Part shown: piece by piece, positions 7,204 to 16,300 of the stretch
Layout of the letters: each line of letters starts with the position of its first letter
Numbering within the stretch: position 1 is the stretch's first letter
Assembly (NCBI GenBank): GCA_041640815.1
Contig: JBEPZO010000016.1
Span: 1 to 43,126, forward strand
Direction of reading: 5' to 3'
DNA from: JANWZL01 sp041640815
GTDB taxonomy: Bacteria > Pseudomonadota > Gammaproteobacteria > Burkholderiales > Thiobacillaceae
Length of the DNA: 43,126 nt
Made by a program: the position numbers and the translations under genes
The notes under the pieces: model-generated
The model's database searches: none
What the model was told of the DNA's origin: nothing
What the model saw: only the letters and a program-made list of their open reading frames with translations

Positions 7204-8227
7204 GTAGTACTCCGTTGGGTCGAGTTCGTGCGGTTAGCGCTAGGCCCAGGCGTTTGAGGCGCTCCCAGGCATCGGCGCGTTCAAGCCCCTTGGCGGCACG
7301 GTCGATGCGCGCTGCCTCGAAGAGCGCGCGCCGCAAGGTCTCGAGATCAAACCGCTCGAGTGCGCGGGCGATGGCGGCTTGGCGAGTCGCCCAGATGCCG
7401 AGACGGGCGCAGGCGCGCGTCAGGGGCTCGCCGCGACGCAGGCCGAGCTTGAGACGATAGAGGGTGCGCATCTCCTGGGTCAAGATCCAGAGGGCGAGCA
7501 TCGGTGTCTCGCCTTCTTGCCGCAGCCCCTCCAGGATGCGCAGCAGACGCAGGGCATCCCCCTCGAGCAGGCATTCAGCGAGCTGTCCGGCATCATAGCG
7601 CGCCACGTCCATTACCGCCGCGCGCGCAGCCTCCAGGCGCACCGGGCCAGGCGGCAGCAACAGGGCGAGCTTTTCGATCTCTTGATGGGCGGCGAGCAGA
7701 TTGCCCTCCACACGCTCGGCGAGGAAGGCAAGCGTGTGGCGATCCGCTTGCAGGCCATGGCGAGCCAGCCGCGCGCCGATCCAGGCAGGCAGTTCATCCC
7801 GGGTTGGTGGCTGCAATGCGATGACGATACCGACCTGGTCCAAGGCAGCGAACCACTTGGAAGACTGGGTCACACGATCCAGGCGCGGCATGAGCAGCAT
7901 GAGCCAAGTATCGGCCGGCGGTCGGGCGCACCAGGACTCCAAGGCGCGCGCGCCTTCCGCACCCGGCTTGCCGCTCGGCAGTCTGAGCTCGAGCAGCCGC
8001 CGGCTGGCGAACAGCGACAGCGTATCCAGGTTGGCCAACCAGGCCGCCCAGTCGAAACCGCTGTCGGCCTGGAAGGACTGGCGCTCAGTGACACCGGCTC
8101 GGCGCAAGGCGGCCCGGATGCTGGCCGCGGCCTCGTCTAAAAGCAACGGCTCATCGCTGCTCACGACATAGACGGGCGCGAGGCTGCGAGCAAGGATCGC
8201 TTCGAGCTCAGCGGGCTTGATACGCAT
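7193..8227 (-). CDS. holA: DNA polymerase III subunit delta HolA
   Basis: This 344-residue delta subunit of the replicative clamp loader opens the beta sliding clamp. The start ATG (complement at 8225-8227) gives MRIKPAELEAILARSLAPVY, the typical HolA N-terminus; a further upstream start in the frame would run into lptE. Recognisable segments are YVVSSDEPLLLDEAAASIR, the DSGFDWAAWLANLDTLSLFASRRLLELRLP strand-rich block (clamp contact region), and the C-terminal collar domain LWILTQEMRTLYRLKLGLRRG. It ends 11 bp inside proA. A 25-bp gap separates it from lptE. Confidence 0.92.
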   Translation of the reverse strand: MRIKPAELEAILARSLAPVYVVSSDEPLLLDEAAASIRAALRRAGVTERQSFQADSGFDWAAWLANLDTLSLFASRRLLELRLPSGKPGAEGARALESWCARPPADTWLMLLMPRLDRVTQSSKWFAALDQVGIVIALQPPTRDELPAWIGARLARHGLQADRHTLAFLAERVEGNLLAAHQEIEKLALLLPPGPVRLEAARAAVMDVARYDAGQLAECLLEGDALRLLRILEGLRQEGETPMLALWILTQEMRTLYRLKLGLRRGEPLTRACARLGIWATRQAAIARALERFDLETLRRALFEAARIDRAAKGLERADAWERLKRLGLALTARTRPNGVLHGY

Positions 8228-8252
8228 GCACCCTACCGTCGCGCGGCGCTGC

Positions 8253-8744
8253 TCAAGGGCGGGCGAAGGCCAGCCGGCGCAGCACCTGGCGCAGCATCTC
8301 CTGCTCCATGTCGCGCGCGAGCTGCGCCTCCTCGCCCTCCTTGGCCAGGACCTGCGCATCGTCGTAGGCGTAGTCGCGCGAGAGCTTGAGCTCGATGGGG
8401 GCGAGCAGCAGCCTGCCTGCAGCATCGGTGACGGAAAGCTCGAGGCCATAGCCCAGTCGGTACTCGCGCACCTTGCCGCCGCCGGAAAGCGATAGGATCT
8501 CTTTGCTGCGCTTTTCGTTATCGATGCGGATCACCACCTGCGCGCCACCTGCGTCAGGCACAAGGCGCTTGCCATATAGCCGTAGCCGCTCGCGCAAAAG
8601 CGGTGCGAGTGCTGAGCCCTTGGCCGCCTCGACATAGGCGGAATCGAAAGGCAAGGCGGCTTGGCCGCGCAGCTGGAAGCCGCAGCCAGCCAAGACGAGG
8701 AGGGCACCTAGGACGATCCCCCGCCACCCTGCTGCGCCGCTCAT
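8253..8744 (-). CDS. lptE: LPS-assembly lipoprotein LptE
   Basis: This 163-residue outer-membrane lipoprotein plugs the LptD barrel and helps place lipopolysaccharide in the outer leaflet. A lipoprotein signal peptide is clear: hydrophobic residues 8-18 and the lipobox LAGC with acylated Cys21, followed by GFQLRG, the conserved LptE start of the mature protein. Later segments fit as well: YGKRLVPDAGGAQVVIRIDNEKRSKEILSLSG and EYRLGYGLELSVTDAAGR. It lies between leuS and holA, its usual place in the group. Length and composition are normal. Confidence 0.93.
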   Translation of the reverse strand: MSGAAGWRGIVLGALLVLAGCGFQLRGQAALPFDSAYVEAAKGSALAPLLRERLRLYGKRLVPDAGGAQVVIRIDNEKRSKEILSLSGGGKVREYRLGYGLELSVTDAAGRLLLAPIELKLSRDYAYDDAQVLAKEGEEAQLARDMEQEMLRQVLRRLAFARP

Positions 8745-8759
8745 CCGTCGCCCCGCGGT

Positions 8760-11396
8760 TTAACCAACGACGTTGACTAGGCGGCCAGGCACGACGATGA
8801 CCTTCTTCGCCGGCCGACCTTCGAGGAAGCGCGCCACCTCGGGGCTCATCAACGCAGCCTGTTCGATGGCCTCGCGGCCGGCATCGGCAGCGACCTTGAT
8901 TTTCCCGCGCAGCTTGCCATTGATCTGCAACACCAGCTCCAGTTCATCGCGCTGCAAGGCCGCCAGGTCGACCTCGGGCCAGCTCGCGTCGGTGAGACAA
9001 GCGCCGGGCTTGAGCTCCTGGTACAGAACATGGCAGATGTGCGGCACGATGGGCGCGAGCATCAGCACGATGAGCTCCAGCGCCTCCTGGCGCACACTGC
9101 GCGTGCAGGCATCATCGCCCTCGAGCCTGGCCAGGTGGTTGGTGAGCTCCATCACCGCGGCGATGGCGGTGTTGAACTGCTGGCGCCGCTCGATGTCGTC
9201 GGTGACCTTCTGCAGGGTCTGATGCAGCTGGCGCCGCAGGTCGCGCAGCCGTGGCGGCAGCTCACCCTCACGATAGGCGCTCACCACGCCGCCCTGGACG
9301 TGATCGTAGACCGTCTTCCATAGCCGTTTGAGGAAGCGGTGCGCGCCTTCGACGGCGCTATCGGACCATTCCAGGGTAAGCTCCGGCGGCGCTGCGAACA
9401 TGGTGAACAGACGCGCCGTGTCGGCACCGTAGCGATCGATCAGCGCCTGCGGATCGACGCCGTTCTTTTTCGACTTCGACATGGTGCCGATGCCTTGGTA
9501 GTCCACCGGCTGGCCGTCGGCACGCGCCGTCGCGGCGACGATACGCCCCTTATCATCGGTGACCACCTCGACTTCGTCAGGGGCAAAGTAGACGATACCG
9601 CCTTGCGCCGTGCGGCGCGAGAACACGTGGTTGAGCACCATGCCCTGGGTGAGCAGGCGCGTAAACGGCTCGTCGTATTTGATGAGCCCCAGGTCGCGCA
9701 TCACCTTGCTCCAGAAGCGCGAATAGAGTAGGTGCAAGATGGCATGCTCGATGCCGCCGATATATTGATCCACCGGCATCCAATAGTCGGCGCGCGCATC
9801 CACCATTGCTTGCTCGTTATCCGGGCAGCAATAGCGCAGGTAGTACCAGGACGAATCGACGAAGGTGTCCATGGTGTCGGTCTCGCGCCGTGCCGGCCGG
9901 CCGCATTTGGGGCAGCTGCAGTTGACGAAATCGGGACGGCGGGCGAGGGGGTTGCCGCTGCCGTCCGGCACGCAGTCCTCCGGTAACAGCACCGGCAGCT
10001 GCTCATCGGGTACGGGCACCACGCCACAGTGGTCGCAGTGGATCAGGGGGATGGGGCAGCCCCAGTAGCGCTGGCGGGAGATAGCCCAGTCGCGCAAGCG
10101 CCAGGTGGTGCGCCGATCGCCCAGCCCTAGGCTTTTCAGCACCAGGGCGATCTTCTCGATCGCGTCTTCCGAGCGGCGGCCGCTGAAGTCGCCAGAGTCG
10201 AAGAGGATGCCCGGCTCGGTGTACGGCAGAGTGGGGATGTCAGGGCGCTGCCCCTTCCCGCCCGCCTCCCCATCCCCCGCGGGCCGGATCACGGGCCGAA
10301 TGGGCAGGCCGTATTTCTGGGCGAAGGCATAGTCGCGCTCATCATGTGCCGGCACGGCCATCACGGCCCCTTCGCCATAGCCCATGAGCACGTAGTTGGC
10401 CACCCAGATCGGCAACGGCTCCTGGGTGAACGGATGCCAGGCCTTGAGCCCCGTATCCATGCCGCGCTTTTCCTGGGTGGCGAGCTGCGCCTCGGTCACG
10501 CCGCCCTTGCGGCATTCCTCGAGGAAGGCGGCCAACGCCGGGTTGCTGGCCGCAGCCTGCAAGGCCAGCGGGTGTTCTGGCGCCACGGCGAGGTAGGTGA
10601 CGCCAAACAAGGTGTCGGCACGGGTGGTGAACACCTTCAAAACGGGGCCCCAGCCCTCGCTCGGGTTGGCTTTCGCGCCCGGCGGGGTCAAGGGGAAATG
10701 GATCTCGACCCCATAGCTCTTGCCGATCCAATTTGCCTGCATGGTCTTCACCCGCTCCGGCCAGCCGGTGAGCTTGTCGAGGTCTGCTAACAGCTCCTCG
10801 GCATAGCGGGTGATGGCGAGGTAGTACATGGGGATGTCGCGCTTTTCCACCAGCGCCCCAGTGCGCCAGCCGCGGCCGTCGATCACCTGCTCGTTGGCGA
10901 GCACGGTCTGATCGACCGGGTCCCAGTTCACCGTCCCCGTCTTCTGGTAGGCGAGGCCGCGCTCGAGCATGCGCAAAAACAGCCACTGGTTCCATTTGTA
11001 ATACTCTGGGCGGCAGGTGGTGACCTCGCGGCTCCAGTCGATGGCAAAGCCCAACCGCTTCAGCTGCCCCTTCATGTAGGCGATGTTGTCGTAGGTCCAC
11101 TTCGCCGGCGGCACGCCGTTGTGGATGGCAGCGTTTTCTGCCGGCAGGCCGAAGGCGTCCCAGCCCATGGGCTGCAGCACGTTGTAGCCGCGCATGCGGT
11201 AGTAGCGGGCGAGCACATCGCCGATGGTGTAGTTGCGCACATGGCCCATGTGCAGCTTGCCCGACGGATAGGGGAACATGGACAGGCAGTAATACTTGGG
11301 GCGCGTGGGGTCCTCCACGGCGCGGAAGGCCGCCTTCGCCTCCCAGTGCTGCTGAACCAGCGGCTCGATGATCTCTGGGCGGTATAATGGATCCAT
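8760..11396 (-). CDS. leuS: Leucyl-tRNA synthetase LeuS
   Basis: This 878-residue class I aminoacyl-tRNA synthetase charges tRNA-Leu. The HIGH motif is HMGH at residues 49-52, inside FPYPSGKLHMGHVRNY, and the KMSKS equivalent is MSKSKKNGVD in the second half. The CP1 editing insertion is complete (TRADTLFGVTYLAVAPEHPL, then GYGEGAVMAVPAHDERD). Zinc-type Cys pairs occur at CDHCGVVPVP and CSCPKCGRPAR. The C-terminal anticodon domain and LQINGKLRGKI tail are present. It is the first gene of the minus-strand operon and is divergent from prk across a 118-bp gap. Confidence 0.97.
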   Translation of the reverse strand: MDPLYRPEIIEPLVQQHWEAKAAFRAVEDPTRPKYYCLSMFPYPSGKLHMGHVRNYTIGDVLARYYRMRGYNVLQPMGWDAFGLPAENAAIHNGVPPAKWTYDNIAYMKGQLKRLGFAIDWSREVTTCRPEYYKWNQWLFLRMLERGLAYQKTGTVNWDPVDQTVLANEQVIDGRGWRTGALVEKRDIPMYYLAITRYAEELLADLDKLTGWPERVKTMQANWIGKSYGVEIHFPLTPPGAKANPSEGWGPVLKVFTTRADTLFGVTYLAVAPEHPLALQAAASNPALAAFLEECRKGGVTEAQLATQEKRGMDTGLKAWHPFTQEPLPIWVANYVLMGYGEGAVMAVPAHDERDYAFAQKYGLPIRPVIRPAGDGEAGGKGQRPDIPTLPYTEPGILFDSGDFSGRRSEDAIEKIALVLKSLGLGDRRTTWRLRDWAISRQRYWGCPIPLIHCDHCGVVPVPDEQLPVLLPEDCVPDGSGNPLARRPDFVNCSCPKCGRPARRETDTMDTFVDSSWYYLRYCCPDNEQAMVDARADYWMPVDQYIGGIEHAILHLLYSRFWSKVMRDLGLIKYDEPFTRLLTQGMVLNHVFSRRTAQGGIVYFAPDEVEVVTDDKGRIVAATARADGQPVDYQGIGTMSKSKKNGVDPQALIDRYGADTARLFTMFAAPPELTLEWSDSAVEGAHRFLKRLWKTVYDHVQGGVVSAYREGELPPRLRDLRRQLHQTLQKVTDDIERRQQFNTAIAAVMELTNHLARLEGDDACTRSVRQEALELIVLMLAPIVPHICHVLYQELKPGACLTDASWPEVDLAALQRDELELVLQINGKLRGKIKVAADAGREAIEQAALMSPEVARFLEGRPAKKVIVVPGRLVNVVG

Positions 11397-11426
11397 AGAA
11401 ACGGGTGGGGAAGCGGTAAATCAAAA

Positions 11427-11432
11427 ATTATA
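11427..11432 (-). promoter_or_regulatory. Candidate -10 box upstream of leuS
   Basis: A perfect TATAAT on the minus strand lies about 30 bases upstream of the leuS ATG. I see no convincing -35 box at 16-18 bp spacing, so it is only a candidate for the leuS operon promoter. Confidence 0.35.
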
Positions 11433-11442
11433 TCTTGCCGGC

Positions 11443-11472
11443 GTGACACACCGCGCTTGCGGCATTTATACT
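11443..11472 (+). promoter_or_regulatory. Candidate sigma-70-type promoter for prk
   Basis: GTGACA at 11443-11448 (5 of 6 to TTGACA) and TATACT at 11467-11472 (5 of 6 to TATAAT) are separated by 18 bp. The -10 box is 42 bp before the prk ATG. Read by eye; no mapped start is available. Confidence 0.5.
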
Positions 11473-11514
11473 CAGCGGGGAATTCGTTTCAGATTGTGGA
11501 TCAAGGGGCCCAGC

Positions 11515-12417
11515 ATGTCCAAAAAACATCCTGTCGTGGTTGTGACCGGCTCGTCCGGCGCCGGCACCACTACCGTGAAGCGCGCCTTCGAACACATCTT
11601 CGCGCGTGAGAAGCTCAATGCCGCCATCATCGAGGGCGACAGCTTCCATAGCCTGAACCGTGCCGAGTTCCGCGAGGCCATGAAGAAGGCAGAAGCCGCG
11701 GGCAACAAGCACTTTTCCCATTTCGGGCCAGAGGCCAATGATTTCGAGGCGCTGGCCAACCTGTTCAAGACCTATGGTGAGACCGGCACCGGCAAGCGAC
11801 GCTATTACATCCACAGCGAAGAGGAGGCGGCCGAACACAACCGCCGATTGGGCACCAACCTCAAGCCGGGCGAATTCACCCCCTGGGAGGACCTGCCCCC
11901 CAACACTGATCTCTTGTTCTACGAGGGCCTGCATGGCATGGTGGTTACTGACAAGGTCAACGTAGCCCAATACGTTGACCTGGCCATAGGCGTGGTGCCA
12001 GTAGTAAACCTAGAATGGATTCAGAAGATCCATCGCGACGCCAAGGAACGCGGCTATTCAGCCGAGGCCATCGTCGACACCATCCTGCGTCGCATGCCCG
12101 ATTACGTCAACTACATCACGCCACAGTTTTCGCGCACCCACATCAATTTCCAGCGCGTGCCGACGGTGGACACCTCCAACCCCTTCATCGCCCGCGATAT
12201 CCCTACGCCGGACGAAAGCTTCGTCGTCATCCGCTTCGCAGACCCCAAGGGTGTCGATTTCCCTTATTTACTGTCAATGCTACAAGGCTCCTTCATGTCG
12301 CGCCGCAATAACCTGGTGGTCCCAGGTGGCAAGATGGGCTTCGCCATGGAGATCATCCTCGAGCCGCTTATCCACAAGTTAGTCGAAGATAGCCGGCAGC
12401 TGAAGGGGGTAACCTAG
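11515..12417 (+). CDS. prk: Phosphoribulokinase (Calvin cycle)
   Basis: This 300-residue phosphoribulokinase phosphorylates ribulose-5-phosphate to ribulose-1,5-bisphosphate, the Rubisco substrate. The start ATG at 11515 gives MSKKHPVVVVTGSSGAGTTT, where GSSGAGTTT (residues 12-20) is the P-loop. Other family segments are IEGDSFHSLNRAEFR, HFGPEANDFEALANLF, FYEGLHGMVV (acidic catalytic region) and DVGVV-like strand AIGVVPVVNLEWIQKIHRD. The length fits the proteobacterial (octameric, class I) type of about 290-300 residues. No other Calvin-cycle genes or a CbbR gene are in the window, so it is a stand-alone locus. It supports autotrophic CO2 fixation. Confidence 0.95.
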   Translation: MSKKHPVVVVTGSSGAGTTTVKRAFEHIFAREKLNAAIIEGDSFHSLNRAEFREAMKKAEAAGNKHFSHFGPEANDFEALANLFKTYGETGTGKRRYYIHSEEEAAEHNRRLGTNLKPGEFTPWEDLPPNTDLLFYEGLHGMVVTDKVNVAQYVDLAIGVVPVVNLEWIQKIHRDAKERGYSAEAIVDTILRRMPDYVNYITPQFSRTHINFQRVPTVDTSNPFIARDIPTPDESFVVIRFADPKGVDFPYLLSMLQGSFMSRRNNLVVPGGKMGFAMEIILEPLIHKLVEDSRQLKGVT

Positions 12418-12512
12418 CTGGTTGCCCCAGCGGGGAAGCTTTCCCAGTCCCCCACTCACATTACGGCTACGGGTCTGGTGCCAACACCTGCCGGTGAATA
12501 CGTGCGACCACA

Positions 12513-13337
12513 GTGGATGATCATCTATTCTTCGCCGCTTTGATCCTGGGTGTTGTCGAAGGCCTGACTGAATTTCTACCCGTATCTTCCACCGGCCACC
12601 TGATCGTCGTCGGCAGCCTGCTTGGCTACACCGATGAGCAGAGCAAGGTGTTCAAGATCGTCATCCAACTGGCGGCCATCCTGGCGGTGTGCTGGGATTA
12701 TCGCCGCCGCATCGGCCAGGTCGTGGAGGGGTTAGCGGCGCCCGACCCGAAGGAACGCCGCTTCGTCGGCCACATCCTCGTCGCCTTTTTCCCTGCCATG
12801 CTGCTCGGGGCGATGTTCCATGGCCAGATCAAGACCTATCTATTCAACCCGTTGACGGTGGCCGGCGCCCTCATCGTCGGCGGGCTCGCGATCCTGTACA
12901 TCGAGAAACGCGCCTATCGGCCGCGCATCCATTCCGTCGACGAGATGACTTGGTCGACGGCTTTGAAGGTCGGCTTCGCCCAAGCGTTGGCCATGTTTCC
13001 CGGTGTGTCGCGCGCCGGCGCCACCATCATGGGCGGACTGGTCTTTGGCCTGTCGCGCACAGCGGCCACTGAGTTCTCCTTCTTCTTGGCCATCCCGACC
13101 ATGCTGGCCGCCACCGTGTACGATTTGTACAAGAACTGGCACCTGCTCAGCCTCTCGCATGACCTGCCGGTGTTCGCCGTCGGCTTCGCCGCCGCCTTCC
13201 TCTCGGCCATGCTCGCGGTCAAGGGCCTACTGCGCTACGTCTCCAACCACAGCTTCGTGGTCTTCGCCTGGTACCGCATCGCCTTCGGTGGTGTGGTGCT
13301 GCTCACGGCCTATTCTGGCCTCATCACCTGGGCGTAA
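12513..13337 (+). CDS. uppP: Undecaprenyl-diphosphate phosphatase UppP/BacA
   Basis: This 274-residue integral membrane protein dephosphorylates undecaprenyl diphosphate, recycling the lipid carrier for peptidoglycan and surface glycans. Both family signatures are present: GVVEGLTEFLPVSSTGHLIV at residues 13-32 and FPGVSRAGATIMGGL in the C-terminal half, with the Ser/Arg catalytic residues. About eight hydrophobic helices are visible. Translation appears to start at GTG 12513, because the only nearby ATG is in another frame; the family usually begins a few residues before the ALILGVVEGLTE segment, which agrees. It is 95 bp downstream of prk and converges on the pilL-like gene. Confidence 0.94.
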   Translation: MDDHLFFAALILGVVEGLTEFLPVSSTGHLIVVGSLLGYTDEQSKVFKIVIQLAAILAVCWDYRRRIGQVVEGLAAPDPKERRFVGHILVAFFPAMLLGAMFHGQIKTYLFNPLTVAGALIVGGLAILYIEKRAYRPRIHSVDEMTWSTALKVGFAQALAMFPGVSRAGATIMGGLVFGLSRTAATEFSFFLAIPTMLAATVYDLYKNWHLLSLSHDLPVFAVGFAAAFLSAMLAVKGLLRYVSNHSFVVFAWYRIAFGGVVLLTAYSGLITWA

Positions 13338-13350
13338 TCGGCAGGGCTAG

Positions 13351-13370
13351 CCCCCCGCTGGGAGGGGGGG
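13351..13370. terminator. GC hairpin between convergent uppP and pilL-like genes
   Basis: CCCCCC at 13351-13356 can pair with the G-run at 13364-13370 around a 7-base loop. It sits exactly between the two convergent stop codons but has no T-run, so its function as a terminator is inferred from position. Confidence 0.4.
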
Positions 13371-16300
13371 TCAATGTGCCGCCACCACCTCGCCCGTGAA
13401 GCGGGCAATCGCAGCGAGCAGCTCCTCTTCGTCGAATGGCTTGCCCATGTAATGGTTCACGCCCAGCTTTAAGGCGTACTGGCGATGTTTGTCCGCCGTG
13501 CGCGAGGTGATCATGATGATGGGGAGGTGGCTTAGCCGGCTATTGGCCCGCACCGCACGCACGACCTCATAGCCATCCAAGTTGGGCATCTCGATGTCCA
13601 GCAGCATCACCGCCGGCATTTCGTCCTGCAGCAATTCCAACGCCTCCACGCCGTCCTTGGCGGTGATGACGCGATAGCCAGCGCGCTGAAGCAGACGGCT
13701 GGTGATCTTGCGCATGGTCAGAGAGTCGTCCACCACCATGATCAAGGGTGCCTGCTCGCTGGCGGCCTCGGCGCTCTCCGCCCACGCCTGAGTGCGCGGC
13801 GCCCGCTCGGCGAGGGCAAAGGGGTTGAGGATCACGGCGATGCGCCCATCGCCCAACACGGTGGCGCCGACGATACCAGGGATATGCGCCACTTGCGGCC
13901 CGACGTTCTTCAGCACGACTTCGTCGTTTCCTTCGATGGCGTCGACATGAAGCGCCAGCCGTTTGGTGCCTGAGCCCAGGAGCAGCAAGGTGCCGTTGCG
14001 CCTCGACGCCGGTACAAACTGGCTGTGCGTTAGCTCCGCTAGGCTGCGCAAAGGATATTGCACGCCACCTAACTCTACTGCACCCGTGCGTTGCAGATTA
14101 GCCAACTCTTCCTGGCTCGCCTGGCGCACAAGAACAACGAGGTGGGCAGGCAAAGCGTAGGTTTGGCCGCCCGCACAAGCGAGCACCACCGATGTAACCC
14201 CTAGAGTTTGGGGTAACCTCAAGGTAAAGCGTAGGCCACAGCCGGCCTGACTCTCCATCTGCACCCATCCCCCCAGCCGAGCGATCTGATCCCTGACTTC
14301 ATCCAGTGCGGGCGCATTCCAGCTGCTTGTCTCGGCATTTGCACCGTTGGCTTCCAGATCAAAGGCAGCCTCATCAGCCAGTTCGATGATGATCTCCTTC
14401 CCTTCCTGGCGCAACGACATCCGGATGGTGATGTCAGACTCCGGCTTCTCAGCGACGACCTGCATCCGGCGCGATCTCAGTCGCTGCACTAGGGCATGTT
14501 GCAGCAAGTGCTCAAGTGGTCCAGCGAGACGGGCGAGTACAGTGCGATCCATCTCGATTTGCCCACCCTCTATAGCCAACTTTGCCTGACGGCCATAGTC
14601 CCGAGCCACCTGTTGCACAACGTAAGAAAGCCGTTGAGACAGCCTAGCAAACGGCATCAAGCTCAGGCGCATGAGCTCATGTTGCAGATGGCGTGTCAAG
14701 CATGACTGCATCACCAGGGCGCGATCAGCAGCATTCAGATGCGTCAGCAGATCATCGTGTGCAGTCGAGGCATCCTCCACGCTCTCTTTGAGCAGACGAA
14801 TGAATTCCTGCAGTCGGTGATCGCCGTAATGCCCCAGATCGTCACGATGCTCAAGCGCAGACGATTGGGAGGGTTCAGCGCTTGGCGGTATAAGCCGTAC
14901 AAGTTCATCCAACTGAAACCGCAGACGAGAGAAATTGTCCTTAAGTTCCAGCGCCATTTGGTTGGCGTAGGCGAGCAGATGCCGCGCCCGAGAACGGCTC
15001 AGGCCAATGTCTGCCGCATGTTCAAGCAAGTTATCCAGGCGATCGGTCGTGTTTTCGCCACCTCGTGGCACCAGCTCGGTCACTGGGGGTATACCGGTGA
15101 GGGCCTCTACGGTTGGCAAAGACCACAACCGACTACTCTGGGTGGCAGTAGCGATCGCAGGCACCTTTTTTCCAGGCACATCGTGTGCCTCTTGCTGCTC
15201 ATGTTTTGTTCCACGATTCGCCTCACTGGCTTCTGCATCGGCAACCTGTCGAGTCGATGGAGCCAAGGCGTCAGGTAACCCTGCGTTATTCAGAGTAACG
15301 CCAGGCACTGCGCTGTCAGAAATGGGATCGTCCGCTAAAGGCAGTACAAGTGCTCGCACCGGCAGAGACGGACAGCCCCCCGCCTTCTTTTGTGTCAGGC
15401 ATAACTCTTCCGAGATGCCCGTATCACTTGGTTCAAGTGCATCCGACGTGCTTGCGTGTGGGTCACAGTCAGACCGATCACACGGCGACTGATCGAGCCG
15501 TTGCGCCTCCATCATCGGTACGAATACCGGCTTGCAGGAGGCAAGCGCGGCATGAGCGGTGGCGTTATCGGCTTGGATGGTTGACCTAGCTGCAGCGGAT
15601 TGTGCGTGGCCCTGGTGAATTTGAGCGTCTGCAACAATGCCCGTTACAAGGGCATCTTGCGCCGACATAGGTGCAAAATAGCTGTGGGTTTCCCAAAGCC
15701 CAGCTCGTTGATCGCATAGCAAAGGGATGCGTTCTTTGTTTACCTCACCTGCGCGCGGCCGAGCGTCTGCGGTGGCAGTTCCGACAGAGCGCTCATCCAC
15801 CGAGGCAAGAAACTCTGCCGCTTGCGGGTCGGAAGGGATGGCCGAATTTTCGCATGGGCAATGACTTAAAGTGTCTGATAACCCGCTCAAAGCCACCTCC
15901 TGCGCCCATGCGGTAACTATTGCGGGGTCATCACCCTTACAGGGCACTTGGCTGAGAAGTTGCGCCAGAGGTTGCTCGTCGTTTTGCCCCACGCGCAAGG
16001 CCAGCAGATACTGCCTCAGCGAGGTCACCACATCCTTAAGCCAGCCAATCGTCTCGGGTTTGGTCATGTGGTTTGCATCCGTGAGACGGTGAAGCAGCGC
16101 TAGCGCAGAGCGCGCAAGCGCGGCTGGTGTATCTCGCTGAAGCAAGTTCAAGGCCCCCACGATCTGCGCCATCGCGCCGCAGGCAGTGAGCAGACCGTTA
16201 CGCTCGCGATCGTCGTGCAGAAGACGATCTAAGCGAGACTCGACCAGCTTGAGGTTAGCCTCAATCTCATCAGCGATCTGCACTATGGCTAGTTTTCTTT

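Noticed and set aside
5938..7257. 439-codon plus-strand open frame opposite proA
   Set aside because: It is a shadow of the high-GC proA gene: the protein has no recognisable domain and is dominated by His, Gly and Asp from reverse-complement codons.
10342..11424. 360-codon minus-strand frame overlapping leuS in another phase
   Set aside because: leuS is certain on the same strand in a different frame, and this protein is a mixture of Arg, Pro and Ala without family motifs.
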